Shown here: positions 27,056 to 35,929 of the stretch, piece after piece | How positions within the stretch are numbered: the stretch's first letter is position 1 | Layout: the number at the start of each line of letters is the position of its first letter | DNA from: an uncultured Paraglaciecola sp. | GTDB taxonomy: Bacteria > Pseudomonadota > Gammaproteobacteria > Enterobacterales > Alteromonadaceae | Assembly: GCF_913020055.1 (NCBI RefSeq) | Contig: NZ_CAJWCF010000011.1 | Span: forward strand, 1 to 57,666 | Direction of reading: 5' to 3' | Length of the DNA: 57,666 nucleotides | Translations under genes and position numbers: made by a program | Notes under the pieces: model-generated | What the model was told of the DNA's origin: nothing | Seen by the model: only the letters and a program-made list of their open reading frames with translations | The model's database searches: none

Positions 27056-29878
27056 GTGAAGTACGCCATGCCTTCAGTGAGCCTAATTAAAATGTTAAAT
27101 ATTAGATTAATATTACTGCTTATTCTTACTCTCATGTCTCGTTCATTGTTTGCGCAATCGGCGGTTGACTACGAAAAGGCTTTAGTTAGCTATAACCAAC
27201 AAAACTATGACGAGGCCTATATTCACCTCAAGAATGCATTGCAAGACACTCCGTCTCACTTGCAATCAAAGTTAATGATGGGTGATATATTACTTCGAAG
27301 AAAATTCCCTCATTCTGCAATAGTCGAATATGAAGAATCACTATTATTAGGCGCAGACAAAAATATTGCTTACCTTCCCCTCGCACGTGCATATATCTGG
27401 ATCAATGATTACAACAAGGTAATAAAATTAAATACATCAGAGCTTAACGAAAACAACACCTTTGAAGTAACCCTATTACAGGCCATCGCCTACGAAAATT
27501 TGAATAATATTGCAAAAGCCAAAGATAAACATATAGAGGCTTACCAGCTGTCTCCTCAAAAAGTCACTGCTATTAACGGTTTAGCCAGGTATTACCTTAG
27601 GCAAGGTGATGACCAAAAAGCACAAGAATCGGTCACCAAAGCCTTGTCTTTACAGCCACAAGATGCCCAATCGTTGCATATTCAAGGACAGATATATGAA
27701 CGACAAGATGATATCAAAAACGCCCTGAAATATTTTAAAATGTCCTATCAGCAAGCCCCCGCTGAAGCATTTATTACCCGCTCTTTAGCGAATGCTCACG
27801 TTAAGTTGAAACAATTTGATGAAGCAAGAGAGCTAGTTAATAAAATTCTGGCTATTTCCCCAGATGAACCTTTCATCATGCTTTTAAGCGCCCGCTTATA
27901 TAGTATGGATAACAACAATGAATTGGCAGTAAAAGCTTATGAAGAAATAAATGACAAGTTAGCCCTCATCCCTAACGAACGATTATTAAGACAAATTGAA
28001 TTGCTATTTCTGTCGGGTTTAGCCTCGTATATGACGGAAAATTATGAAGTCGCTCGTAACAAGTTGATCAATTATGTAAATCAAAACCCTGATAATTTAT
28101 ATGCATTAGAGCTATTAATCGATACCCATACTCGATTAGATGAAACTAAAATTGCCCTTAAATTAATGGAAACCCATTATGATGTGGTTAAAGAGAGCCT
28201 GTCATTATCCATGACCTTATGTGATTTGTACTTAAAAACACATAAAATACTTAAATGCCAAATCTTAGTATCTGAACTGAGACCAACTTATCCTAAAGCC
28301 AATCGTTTATTGGATTTAATGGAAGTCAAAACATTACAGGCTCGAGGAAAATACGTTGAGGCACTGGCGTTTTTTAATCAACACTTCTCGGATACTAAAG
28401 GGTTAGAAATTAAGAAAACGGCAGCGATCTTATATTTGCAAAATGGACAGGCACAGAAGGCATTAAATACAGTAGATGAATTGATTGATTTAGAGCCGGC
28501 GAATATCGCCCATATGTTATTGAAGATTGAAACCCTCATCGTATTGCAACGATACGACGAAGCCCTAAACGTAAACAATAAAGTATTAGAAGCAAAATTA
28601 AACATACTTGCACCTAAATATAATCAGGCTAACTTACATTTTTTAAAAGCTGATAATGAAAGCGCTCTTTCTTACGCAGAAATATTATTACCTACCTATA
28701 GTAAAGTTTTTCGCGTGCAAGTATTGCTAGGTAATATTAAAATGGCGCTAGGACAATTTGAAGACGCTAAAAATCACTTTAGAACAGCCAAGTTTTTTGA
28801 AAGAGACAATACGATTCCCTATGAAAAAACAATAAGTATTCACAGACAATTAAACGACCTACCAGCGGCACTGGCTGAATTAGACAAATTGCAAAGAACT
28901 CATATATTAGAAGCTAAATATATTCAAATTAGAGCGGAAATATACCTTAAACAAAATGAACTAGAGCTGGCGGGCGAGCAATTTCGTCAACTCTACAGCC
29001 TATGGCGTGACGACAAACAACAATTATTATATTTAGGTCAACAACAGCGTATTGCAAGGTTGTATATAGATTCAGAAACCACTTTATTACGAGCGTTACA
29101 GGTGTCTCCCAACTACCTCTTCGCAAAAATAGAATTAATGCGTCTTTACATAAAAATGAACAATATAGTTAAAGCCGAAACTATCATTGCAACACTGTCA
29201 CAAAAGACAATTGATCACTCCAATATCCAGATGGTATTAGGTGATATCTCTTTAGCGAAAAGCCAGTACGAGAAAGCTAAACGCCATTACTATAGAGCTA
29301 TCGAATTGAACAATAATTATCAAATTGCCATCATAAAAGCCTATCGATTAGCCACCATACAAAAAGTAGGACAAGAAAAATTTTCTAGTACCTTAAATGT
29401 AATCCTAACAGCATTTCCTGATTCACATTTTCACAGACATATACTAGCCGATTTTTTATACGCCCAAGGTGACATAGAAGACGCTACTCAGCATTATTTA
29501 ACACTAGAGAAAATTGAGACCTTACCTAGGTTAGAATTTGTATATAACAACCTAGCCAATATTTCATTAGCTGAAGATCCCCAAGCAGCTATTCGATACA
29601 TAGACAAAGCGTTGGATATCGAACAATCCAATGCCACTTTTATTGATACCAAAGGTTGGATTTTAACTCAGCAAGGAAAATACGTTGCTGGCTTAGATCT
29701 ACTCAGAGAAGCAATATCCATGAGTGCTGACAATCCATCTATTTATTATCATATTGCTTATAACCTGGCTAAAACCGGTCAAACTACAGCGGCTAAAAAA
29801 GCGTTACAAAAGGCTTTCTCTGCGAACTCGAACTTTCCAGAAAAAGCCCTTGCAGATGCGTTATTTAATTCTATTTAG
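27056..29878 (+). CDS. prsT: PEP-CTERM system TPR protein PrsT
   Basis: About 940 residues. A signal peptide (hydrophobic MLNIRLILLLILTLMSRSLFAQ) precedes roughly twenty TPR repeats, recognisable as YNQQNYDEAYIHLKNALQD, ALSLQPQDAQSLHIQGQIYE, AIELNNNYQIAIIKAYRLA and others. The first repeats match the PrsT pattern (dyxxAliqLKNALQ). PrsT accompanies exosortase/PEP-CTERM and exopolysaccharide systems in the periplasm. Start: GTG preceded by AAGGA, chosen over TTG at 27044 and ATG at 27068. Its two likely clients here are the exported proteins at 30092 and 1251. No exosortase is in the window. Confidence 0.8.
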   Translation: MKYAMPSVSLIKMLNIRLILLLILTLMSRSLFAQSAVDYEKALVSYNQQNYDEAYIHLKNALQDTPSHLQSKLMMGDILLRRKFPHSAIVEYEESLLLGADKNIAYLPLARAYIWINDYNKVIKLNTSELNENNTFEVTLLQAIAYENLNNIAKAKDKHIEAYQLSPQKVTAINGLARYYLRQGDDQKAQESVTKALSLQPQDAQSLHIQGQIYERQDDIKNALKYFKMSYQQAPAEAFITRSLANAHVKLKQFDEARELVNKILAISPDEPFIMLLSARLYSMDNNNELAVKAYEEINDKLALIPNERLLRQIELLFLSGLASYMTENYEVARNKLINYVNQNPDNLYALELLIDTHTRLDETKIALKLMETHYDVVKESLSLSMTLCDLYLKTHKILKCQILVSELRPTYPKANRLLDLMEVKTLQARGKYVEALAFFNQHFSDTKGLEIKKTAAILYLQNGQAQKALNTVDELIDLEPANIAHMLLKIETLIVLQRYDEALNVNNKVLEAKLNILAPKYNQANLHFLKADNESALSYAEILLPTYSKVFRVQVLLGNIKMALGQFEDAKNHFRTAKFFERDNTIPYEKTISIHRQLNDLPAALAELDKLQRTHILEAKYIQIRAEIYLKQNELELAGEQFRQLYSLWRDDKQQLLYLGQQQRIARLYIDSETTLLRALQVSPNYLFAKIELMRLYIKMNNIVKAETIIATLSQKTIDHSNIQMVLGDISLAKSQYEKAKRHYYRAIELNNNYQIAIIKAYRLATIQKVGQEKFSSTLNVILTAFPDSHFHRHILADFLYAQGDIEDATQHYLTLEKIETLPRLEFVYNNLANISLAEDPQAAIRYIDKALDIEQSNATFIDTKGWILTQQGKYVAGLDLLREAISMSADNPSIYYHIAYNLAKTGQTTAAKKALQKAFSANSNFPEKALADALFNSI

Positions 29879-30004
29879 AGGGAATCGTCTAAGTTAAAAA
29901 GAATGACAACACGATTGAAATACTGTCAAGATATTTTACAATTCTATGGGTTAAAATCATTACCGTTAAATATAGGTCTATGAAATAAAACATAAAAAAC
30001 AACC

Positions 30005-30020
30005 TGGATCGATTTTTGCT
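30005..30020 (+). promoter_or_regulatory. Possible sigma-54 (-24/-12) promoter
   Basis: TGGATCG-ATTT-TTGCT follows the sigma-54 layout TGGCACG-N4-TTGCW with two mismatches and exact spacing. It would start transcription about 60 bases before the PEP-CTERM-like gene. Some PEP-CTERM genes are controlled by PrsK/PrsR with RpoN, which makes this plausible. Confidence 0.35.
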
Positions 30021-30091
30021 TATACTCAAGATATTGTTTAAAGAACCAAGCAAACACCTTTTGGGCGCGTTTCAAAACGGATTATTAAATT

Positions 30092-31318
30092 ATGTTAAAG
30101 AAAAAATTACTTGTTACCGCTATAGCGGGATTATGCAGTTTACCTGCACACGCTTCAGACAGTTTTACTTACGATGGCCATTATGTTGAAGAGGAATATG
30201 ACATTGCCTTTGCCATCGACTATGACCTTGGCGAAGGCAAAACAGCAACGGGCGGGACACTTGCTTTTTCTAGTTATGGTGGCAAGCAATACATGTATAT
30301 TGCCCATCCGTTAGGTTTTAAGGATTTGTCTTATGCAGAAGGCTCTAGTTCAAAAGACAGCTGTGATAAAACCTGTAAAAATGAAGCCAAAGCCGCAGAA
30401 AAAGAAGCTAAAGTCGCTTATGAAAATTTAAATGGGGCCTGTGGTAAAGATAAGGCATGTAAAAATGCAAGAGATGCGGCAGGAAAAGCAGCTAAGCAAT
30501 CAGTAATTGATAGTTATTCCCCCGCTGTTTCTAGTGAAGCCGATGACTATTTAGTCGGCTGGGAAGGGTCTGAACAAAAGGACGCAGGTAATGCAATCGG
30601 AAGTGAATATTTTACACTTTCTTTTGACGATGGCACAGGTGTCAACACGTTTGTCTTTGACCCAGAAGTACTTGAGGACAAAGGTAGAAAGAACGGAGTT
30701 GGAGACGACAAAGACGCTGACAATATTGATATTGTGCATGATGCTGTCGAGGGTACCTACACTCCACAAGCTGTCGAAGTAAATGGGTTTGGGATTAGTT
30801 TCTTATCAACACTGAACTACAATGCCAGCTTGCTTAATGATGGTGATTTTTATGGTGATTTGGATGGTTTTTATGATAAATCTCCAGAAACTGTGGACTG
30901 CGGTGACGAATCAAGCAGTGCTGAAGCTTGTTATAAGCTAGCAGACACAACTAGAAATAATATTTTTACTCCTGAAAAAACGTGGGATTTCGATTTTGGC
31001 ATTGAAGTAGAAATTACAGGTAATTTATTTGGTGCTGGATTTGATATTAAATCTTTATTACCTGCTAACTTCGGTGTGAAAAATGCTGGAACTACCGTAA
31101 ATAATAATAAAATACTGGTATCTTTAGATGACCTACATGCTTCAAAACCAAAAGTGCCTTGTGATGGAGAAGGTATAAATGGTAAAAATACCCCCTGTGA
31201 TGTCACCATTACAGAAAAGCCACCTGAAAAGCCAGAACCAGTATCTGCCCCATCTGCCCTAAGTATCTTGGGTATTGGCATAGTGGCTATGTGGCACAGA
31301 CGCAGAAAATCTGCTTAG
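30092..31318 (+). CDS. Secreted protein with a PEP-less PEP-CTERM-like tail
   Basis: 408 residues. Signal peptide ends at PAHA (residue 21). The tail is VSAPSALSILGIGIVAMWHRRRKSA: a short motif, a hydrophobic helix and a basic end, just like PEP-CTERM, but with SAPSA in place of PEP. An inserted Lys/Ala-rich helical hairpin (about 85-140) has Cys91-x3-Cys95 and Cys117-x5-Cys123, able to form two disulfides across the hairpin. The rest is acidic, beta-rich and not recognised. It lies behind prsT, with a possible sigma-54 promoter and its own terminator, so it is probably a separate unit. A surface or matrix role is inferred. Confidence 0.75.
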   Translation: MLKKKLLVTAIAGLCSLPAHASDSFTYDGHYVEEEYDIAFAIDYDLGEGKTATGGTLAFSSYGGKQYMYIAHPLGFKDLSYAEGSSSKDSCDKTCKNEAKAAEKEAKVAYENLNGACGKDKACKNARDAAGKAAKQSVIDSYSPAVSSEADDYLVGWEGSEQKDAGNAIGSEYFTLSFDDGTGVNTFVFDPEVLEDKGRKNGVGDDKDADNIDIVHDAVEGTYTPQAVEVNGFGISFLSTLNYNASLLNDGDFYGDLDGFYDKSPETVDCGDESSSAEACYKLADTTRNNIFTPEKTWDFDFGIEVEITGNLFGAGFDIKSLLPANFGVKNAGTTVNNNKILVSLDDLHASKPKVPCDGEGINGKNTPCDVTITEKPPEKPEPVSAPSALSILGIGIVAMWHRRRKSA

Positions 31319-31340
31319 TCAGACAATAACATTTAGAAGC

Positions 31341-31368
31341 AAAAACTCGCCTAAAGGCGAGTTTTTTG
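31341..31368 (+). terminator. Intrinsic terminator of the PEP-CTERM-like gene
   Basis: AAAAACTCGCC pairs with GGCGAGTTTTT around TAAA, followed by Ts. It begins 22 bp past the stop. Confidence 0.92.
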
Positions 31369-31726
31369 TTTAGAGCTCACACCCAACATCTTTAAATGTC
31401 TGTAAAGACTCAGTACATGCAAGTTCTTCGATTATAACGCTTATGCGGCATCCACAATCCTTTAAAACACTGAACATCGGTTTGAATGTATCGATACAAA
31501 ATATCATGAATTAACTAGACACCCGTGATACTGACAGGAGTAGCAACTCATTTAACCGATTTGTTATCTTGGGTGAGGAGCACCATAAAACCATTTTTCC
31601 GAGCGCTACAACAGTAAATGGCACAAACTGCTCTATCAAGTTAGAACGGCGTTCATGCTTGTATTTAATTATTCCAGTGACTCGAATTAGTGGGCTTGTA
31701 AGTCATACTAAGCCCACCGCTAAAGC
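31369..31726. other. 358-bp gap with a hairpin near its right end
   Basis: No supported gene. GTGGGCTT (31690-31697) and AAGCCCAC (31710-31717) form a perfect 8-bp stem just behind the minus-strand oxidoreductase, but no U-run follows on that strand, so it is a weak terminator candidate. Small minus-strand frames exist (one at 31370-31507) without ribosome sites. Confidence 0.4.
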
Positions 31727-32902
31727 TTATTCCTGTGTAAATGTTAACCCTGCATTATCAACTAGGCGTTTGATCAACTTGTCACCCATTGCAGGCGCAG
31801 ATGTCCAAATACCACCTTGGGTATCTTTTGCGTCGTTTACTAAACAGATAGCTGCTTCGGCAATGACTTTAGAGGTTGAACCGTAACCAGGATCTCTGTC
31901 GCCTGTTACCGCAACTTTGATAGTGTTACCTTCGGCGTCTGAGCCAACATAAAGTAAATCGTAAAAGCCATTCTCGCGTTCTTCTTTGCTTGGGCCTTCA
32001 CCAGGTTTAGGTCCGCCATCGCCGCCCATGCTTTTGTCATTGGCCATAGCATTGGCAATGGCTTCGCCTTTTTCACCAGGGCCGGTCATAAACATTTCGT
32101 CATAGACAAAATCGTCGCCATATTCACTTTCTAATAAAAAGTTTGAACGTTGAACGTTGCGTGTATTAATAGCTGCCATTACAAAAGGGGTAACCCAAGT
32201 GCCCAAATCTTCCTCGTAGTATGGTTTATTGCCATAAGGTTGATCGGCGCCGGTAAATCCTGGTGTGAGAGAAAATGGGTTAAGTAACGCCTGCATTTTT
32301 GCTGGATCTTTTTTGGCCGCTACTAAGGTTGCTTTTAAACTGGCAGCTGTACCACCAGAAAATGTGCCTTTCATTTTTCGAACGCGACATCTCACTCTGG
32401 GCATAGGATGACCAAATTGTTCTTTAGCCAATTGTTGTAGTCGATACACACCTAAGTCTGAAGGAATCGAGTCAAAACCACATGAGAATACAATGCGAGC
32501 ACCACTGGCTTTAGCCGCTTCGTGATGAGCAGGGATCATTTCGCTCATCCATACTGGCTCACCACATAAGTCTACGTAATCTACTCCAGATTTGGCGCAC
32601 ATTGCCACCAGGTCAGAGCCATATAATTGATAGGGACCTACAGTTGTTAATACCAGCTTTGTGTCGTCTACCATTGCTTGGATTGTGCTTAAGTCTTCGG
32701 AGTCGGCCACCACTAAAGGTGTATCTGCAGGTGCACCTATTTCGTCGCGCACTTGTGCAAGTTTTTTATTGCTTCTTCCTGCCATCGCCCATTTTACTGA
32801 ACTATCACCGGCATATTGCTTTACCAAATACTCGGCAACTAATCGCCCTGTAAAACCAGTAGCACCATAAATAACAATATCGAATTTTTTATTTGTACTC
32901 AT
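31727..32902 (-). CDS. Saccharopine-dehydrogenase-like (trans-acting enoyl reductase family) oxidoreductase
   Basis: 391 residues. N-terminal Rossmann fold with IVIYGATGFTGRLVAEYL. Further family motifs: MAGRSNKKL, VLTTVGPYQLYGSDLVAMCA, GVDYVDLCGEPVWM and IVFSCGFDSIPSDLG. The group includes the mycobacterial trans-acting enoyl reductase and mammalian SCCPDH-like proteins. In gammaproteobacteria the reaction is unknown and may concern lipids. The ATG start has GGAG six bases upstream; an in-frame TTG four codons earlier overlaps that site and is unlikely. Confidence 0.88.
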   Translation of the reverse strand: MSTNKKFDIVIYGATGFTGRLVAEYLVKQYAGDSSVKWAMAGRSNKKLAQVRDEIGAPADTPLVVADSEDLSTIQAMVDDTKLVLTTVGPYQLYGSDLVAMCAKSGVDYVDLCGEPVWMSEMIPAHHEAAKASGARIVFSCGFDSIPSDLGVYRLQQLAKEQFGHPMPRVRCRVRKMKGTFSGGTAASLKATLVAAKKDPAKMQALLNPFSLTPGFTGADQPYGNKPYYEEDLGTWVTPFVMAAINTRNVQRSNFLLESEYGDDFVYDEMFMTGPGEKGEAIANAMANDKSMGGDGGPKPGEGPSKEERENGFYDLLYVGSDAEGNTIKVAVTGDRDPGYGSTSKVIAEAAICLVNDAKDTQGGIWTSAPAMGDKLIKRLVDNAGLTFTQE

Positions 32903-33014
32903 TACACACTCCAATTATTTTGTGCGTTGAGTGTAATAGGGATTATCTATAATTTTAATTTATTTTTGTAATGGCGAACTATATTCTTTATTAATAAAGC
33001 GTTGTATGTCGCGC

Positions 33015-33043
33015 AAAAAAAAACGAGTCAAAAGACTCGTTTT
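33015..33043 (-). terminator. Intrinsic terminator of pyk
   Basis: AACGAGTC and GACTCGTT form the stem around AAAA. On the minus strand it is followed by nine Ts. It lies about 45 bp past the pyk stop. Confidence 0.92.
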
Positions 33044-33085
33044 ATATTTTGAATATGGACTAGAGGGCTCTAGTCACTAATTTTC

Positions 33086-34519
33086 TTAAGCTGTAACAAT
33101 CTTACAGGCGTTGGTGCCACCAACAGTTTCCATTACATCACCATAAGTCATGATGAACTGGTCGCCAGATTCCAAAATACCTTTTTCTAATAAAGCGGCT
33201 ACTACGTCGTCTTTAAGTTTACCCGGATCACTGCCTCGAGAGTCAAAAAAGACAGGTTTAACACCGCGGTATAAGGCCATTTTATTTAATGTGCTTTCGT
33301 GTCTAGACATCGCATAAATAGACAGTGATGTAGTGATACGTGACATTAATAATGGTGTACTACCACTTTCGGTTAAAGCCACGATAGCCTTAATTGTACT
33401 TAAGTGATTAGCTGAATAAACTGCGCTTAATGCAACCGTTTCACTGACTGAATGAAATTTCTCGTCCATTCTATGTTTTGAAATAGTGACACTTGGATGT
33501 GTTTCTGCGCCTACGCAAACTCGGGCCATGGCTTCAACAGTTTCGACTGGGAATTCTCCAGCAGCCGTTTCAGCTGATAGCATAACGGCATCAGTACCGT
33601 CCAATACTGCGTTGGCTACGTCCATCACTTCAGCACGAGTTGGCATTGGGCTGGTGATCATCGATTCCATCATCTGCGTGGCAGTGATAACAACTTTGTT
33701 TAGCTGACGTGAACGAGCAATCAGTTTTTTCTGAACACCTACTAGTTCGGCATCACCAATTTCGACACCTAAATCACCACGTGCAACCATTACCGCATCA
33801 GATGCTTCAATAATATCGTCAATGGCTGCATCAGATGCAACGGTTTCAGCACGCTCTACTTTAGCGCAGATCATCGCATTACAGCCGGCTTTTTCAGCAA
33901 GTTGACGTGCATAACGTAAATCATCACCTGAACGCGGGAAAGACACGGCTAAATAGTCCACGCCAATTTTTGCAGCGGTAATGATATCTTCTTTATCTTT
34001 TGCCGTTAGTGCTTCAGCTGACAAACCACCACCTTGGCGGTTAATGCCTTTGTTATTCGACAATTTTCCGGCTACTGTCACTTCTGTATGTACTTTGTTG
34101 CCTTCAACACTTGTCACTACTAACTGAATACGTCCATCATCTAACAACAGTAAGTCGTCTTTTTTCACATCTTGAGGCAATGCTTTATAGTCGATACCTA
34201 CTGCTTGCTGGTTTCCGTCATCTTTGCCCATGTCAGCATCTAGAATAAAGTGGTCACCAATTTTCAATATGATAGAACCGTCAACGAATTTAGATACGCG
34301 AATTTTAGGACCTTGCAAATCACCTAAAATGGCTACGTATTTACCTAGTTTTTTCGCTGCTGCACGAACTTTTTCCGCTCGTTTAATATGATCTTCGGCC
34401 GTACCATGAGAAAAATTCATTCGAACCACATTGGTTCCGGCTTTAATAATCGCTTCAATTTGCTCCACTGTATCTGTGGATGGACCTAAGGTAGCGAGTA
34501 TTTTTGTTCGTCTTAACAT
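33086..34519 (-). CDS. pyk: Pyruvate kinase
   Basis: 477 residues. [50 protein letters not shown] and [26 protein letters not shown] are the active-site segments. Converts phosphoenolpyruvate and ADP to pyruvate and ATP. The length and N-terminus resemble PykA (type II). It lies beside hexR and is preceded by a good HexR-like palindrome, in keeping with HexR control of glycolytic genes in Alteromonadales and Shewanella. Confidence 0.96.
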   Translation of the reverse strand: MLRRTKILATLGPSTDTVEQIEAIIKAGTNVVRMNFSHGTAEDHIKRAEKVRAAAKKLGKYVAILGDLQGPKIRVSKFVDGSIILKIGDHFILDADMGKDDGNQQAVGIDYKALPQDVKKDDLLLLDDGRIQLVVTSVEGNKVHTEVTVAGKLSNNKGINRQGGGLSAEALTAKDKEDIITAAKIGVDYLAVSFPRSGDDLRYARQLAEKAGCNAMICAKVERAETVASDAAIDDIIEASDAVMVARGDLGVEIGDAELVGVQKKLIARSRQLNKVVITATQMMESMITSPMPTRAEVMDVANAVLDGTDAVMLSAETAAGEFPVETVEAMARVCVGAETHPSVTISKHRMDEKFHSVSETVALSAVYSANHLSTIKAIVALTESGSTPLLMSRITTSLSIYAMSRHESTLNKMALYRGVKPVFFDSRGSDPGKLKDDVVAALLEKGILESGDQFIMTYGDVMETVGGTNACKIVTA

Positions 34520-34685
34520 AGTTTGGGTGCTCTGTTGTTATGGCGCAAATGTTACCTATCTTCGCAGTACACACTGCTTAGATTTGGAGGAGTTCAATAG
34601 TTTAAGCGTAGCTCGACCTCTTACTAAGGTAATCATTCCCTTAATAGAGGTTTATATAAGCAAAATAGTTGTTAATTAACAAATC

Positions 34686-34700
34686 TGTAATTTTATTACG
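34686..34700. promoter_or_regulatory. HexR-like operator upstream of pyk
   Basis: TGTAAT-TTT-ATTACG is a palindrome with 6-bp arms broken only at the outermost base. It matches the TGTAAT-N3-ATTACA form I recall for HexR sites. It lies about 170 bp before the pyk start, between pyk and hexR. Confidence 0.55.
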
Positions 34701-34742
34701 AAAATAGTAGTGCAAAACGACCAAAAAGTGAAATTATTCTAA

Positions 34743-34764
34743 TAAAAAAGAGCCTATTGGCTCT
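34743..34764 (-). terminator. Intrinsic terminator of hexR
   Basis: AGAGCC pairs with GGCTCT around a four-base loop. On the minus strand it is followed by six Us. It lies 30 bp past the hexR stop. Confidence 0.85.
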
Positions 34765-34793
34765 ATTTTACTAAAAAAAGTTAGGCTATTACG

Positions 34794-35645
34794 CTAATCA
34801 TTACGTTTATCAAACCTTGAACCACGCAAAGTATCTTTCACTCGTTTAAGGTTTTCTCTGAATTTATTACCTCGTCTGAGGGTGAAACCTGTAGCCAATA
34901 TATCTATCAGTATCAGTTGTGCAATCCTTGAAGCCATCGGCATATACATATCCGTATCTTCTGGGACTTCAAGGGATAACACTAGGTTACATTCTTTAGC
35001 TAACGGGCTGTCCTTGGAAGTAATCCCCATTACCGTTGCATCATTGCCTCGGGCGATTTGAGCTATTTCCACCAAACTTTTTGTTCTTCCGGTGTGTGAA
35101 ATTAGAACGACCACATCGCCTTCGCCAGAATTCATGCAACTCATACGTTGCATAATAATATCTTCAAAATAGATAACAGGAACGTTAAAGCGAAAGAACT
35201 TATTTAATGCATCATGAGCAACAGAGGCGGAAGCACCTAATCCAAAAAACGAAATTTTTTGCGCTTGGGTTAACAAGTCTACCGCTCGGTTAATCGTGGC
35301 TATATCTACTGATTGGCGTGCCACCTCAAGTGAAGCCATAGTGGATTCAAATATTTTATGGGTGTATTCCTCAGGCCCGTCATCTTCTTCAACATGGCGG
35401 TTTACATAAGGCGTGCCGTTAGCAAGGCTTTGAGCCAAATGTAATTTAAAATCTGGGTAACCTTTAGTATCCAACCTACGACAAAAGCGATTGACGGTAG
35501 GTTCACTTACGCCCGACATTTTTGCTAGGGTTGCAATACTGCTATGTATAGCCGTTTGCGGATTCGCCAGTATGACCTCTGCAACCTTACGTTCAGACTT
35601 ACTAAAGAGGGAGTTATGTTGAGTTATTTTTTCTAGAATATTCAT
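34794..35645 (-). CDS. hexR: HexR, RpiR-family regulator of central carbon metabolism
   Basis: 283 residues. N-terminal HTH (KSERKVAEVILANP, SIATLAKMSGVSEPTVNRFC) and C-terminal SIS domain (FFGLGASASVAHDALNKF, VVVLISHTGRTKSLVEIA). HexR senses the Entner-Doudoroff intermediate KDPG and controls zwf, edd, eda, pyk and others. It is divergent from zwf, with palindromes in the shared gap. Family and position make the call firm. Confidence 0.94.
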   Translation of the reverse strand: MNILEKITQHNSLFSKSERKVAEVILANPQTAIHSSIATLAKMSGVSEPTVNRFCRRLDTKGYPDFKLHLAQSLANGTPYVNRHVEEDDGPEEYTHKIFESTMASLEVARQSVDIATINRAVDLLTQAQKISFFGLGASASVAHDALNKFFRFNVPVIYFEDIIMQRMSCMNSGEGDVVVLISHTGRTKSLVEIAQIARGNDATVMGITSKDSPLAKECNLVLSLEVPEDTDMYMPMASRIAQLILIDILATGFTLRRGNKFRENLKRVKDTLRGSRFDKRND

Positions 35646-35727
35646 GTGCGCATCAAAAACTTCATTATAATGGTTCCACTAAAAGAGCAGTATTAACTTT
35701 GGCTCATTCCTAGCAGAGTACTATAAT

Positions 35728-35742
35728 TGTAATTTTTTAACA
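35728..35742. promoter_or_regulatory. HexR-like site 1 in the hexR-zwf gap
   Basis: TGTAAT-TTT-TTAACA, two mismatches from TGTAAT-N3-ATTACA. It lies about 85 bp from the hexR start, so it may serve autoregulation. Confidence 0.4.
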
Positions 35743-35814
35743 GGAAATCTTTCGGTTTAATGGACTAAAAACCTTCAAAAGGACATTTTTACCGGCAAAA
35801 ACGTAGTGAAAAGT

Positions 35815-35829
35815 TGTAAAATTACTACA
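35815..35829. promoter_or_regulatory. HexR-like site 2 in the hexR-zwf gap
   Basis: TGTAAA-ATT-ACTACA, two mismatches from the same 15-base form. It lies about 100 bp before zwf. A weaker related sequence, TGTTAAATTTTACGT, follows at 35835-35849. Confidence 0.4.
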
Positions 35830-35929
35830 TATAATGTTAAATTTTACGTCATGCGTTGTCGATTGGCATATAACTTTACTGTTTATGGCAATTTACACTA
35901 TCAATATAAAAAATAAGTAGGCAGAAAAA

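Noticed and set aside
31370-31507. Minus-strand frame of 45 codons behind the PEP-CTERM-like gene's terminator.
   Set aside because: No ribosome site, no recognisable family, and it begins in a gap without a promoter; short frames of this size are expected by chance.
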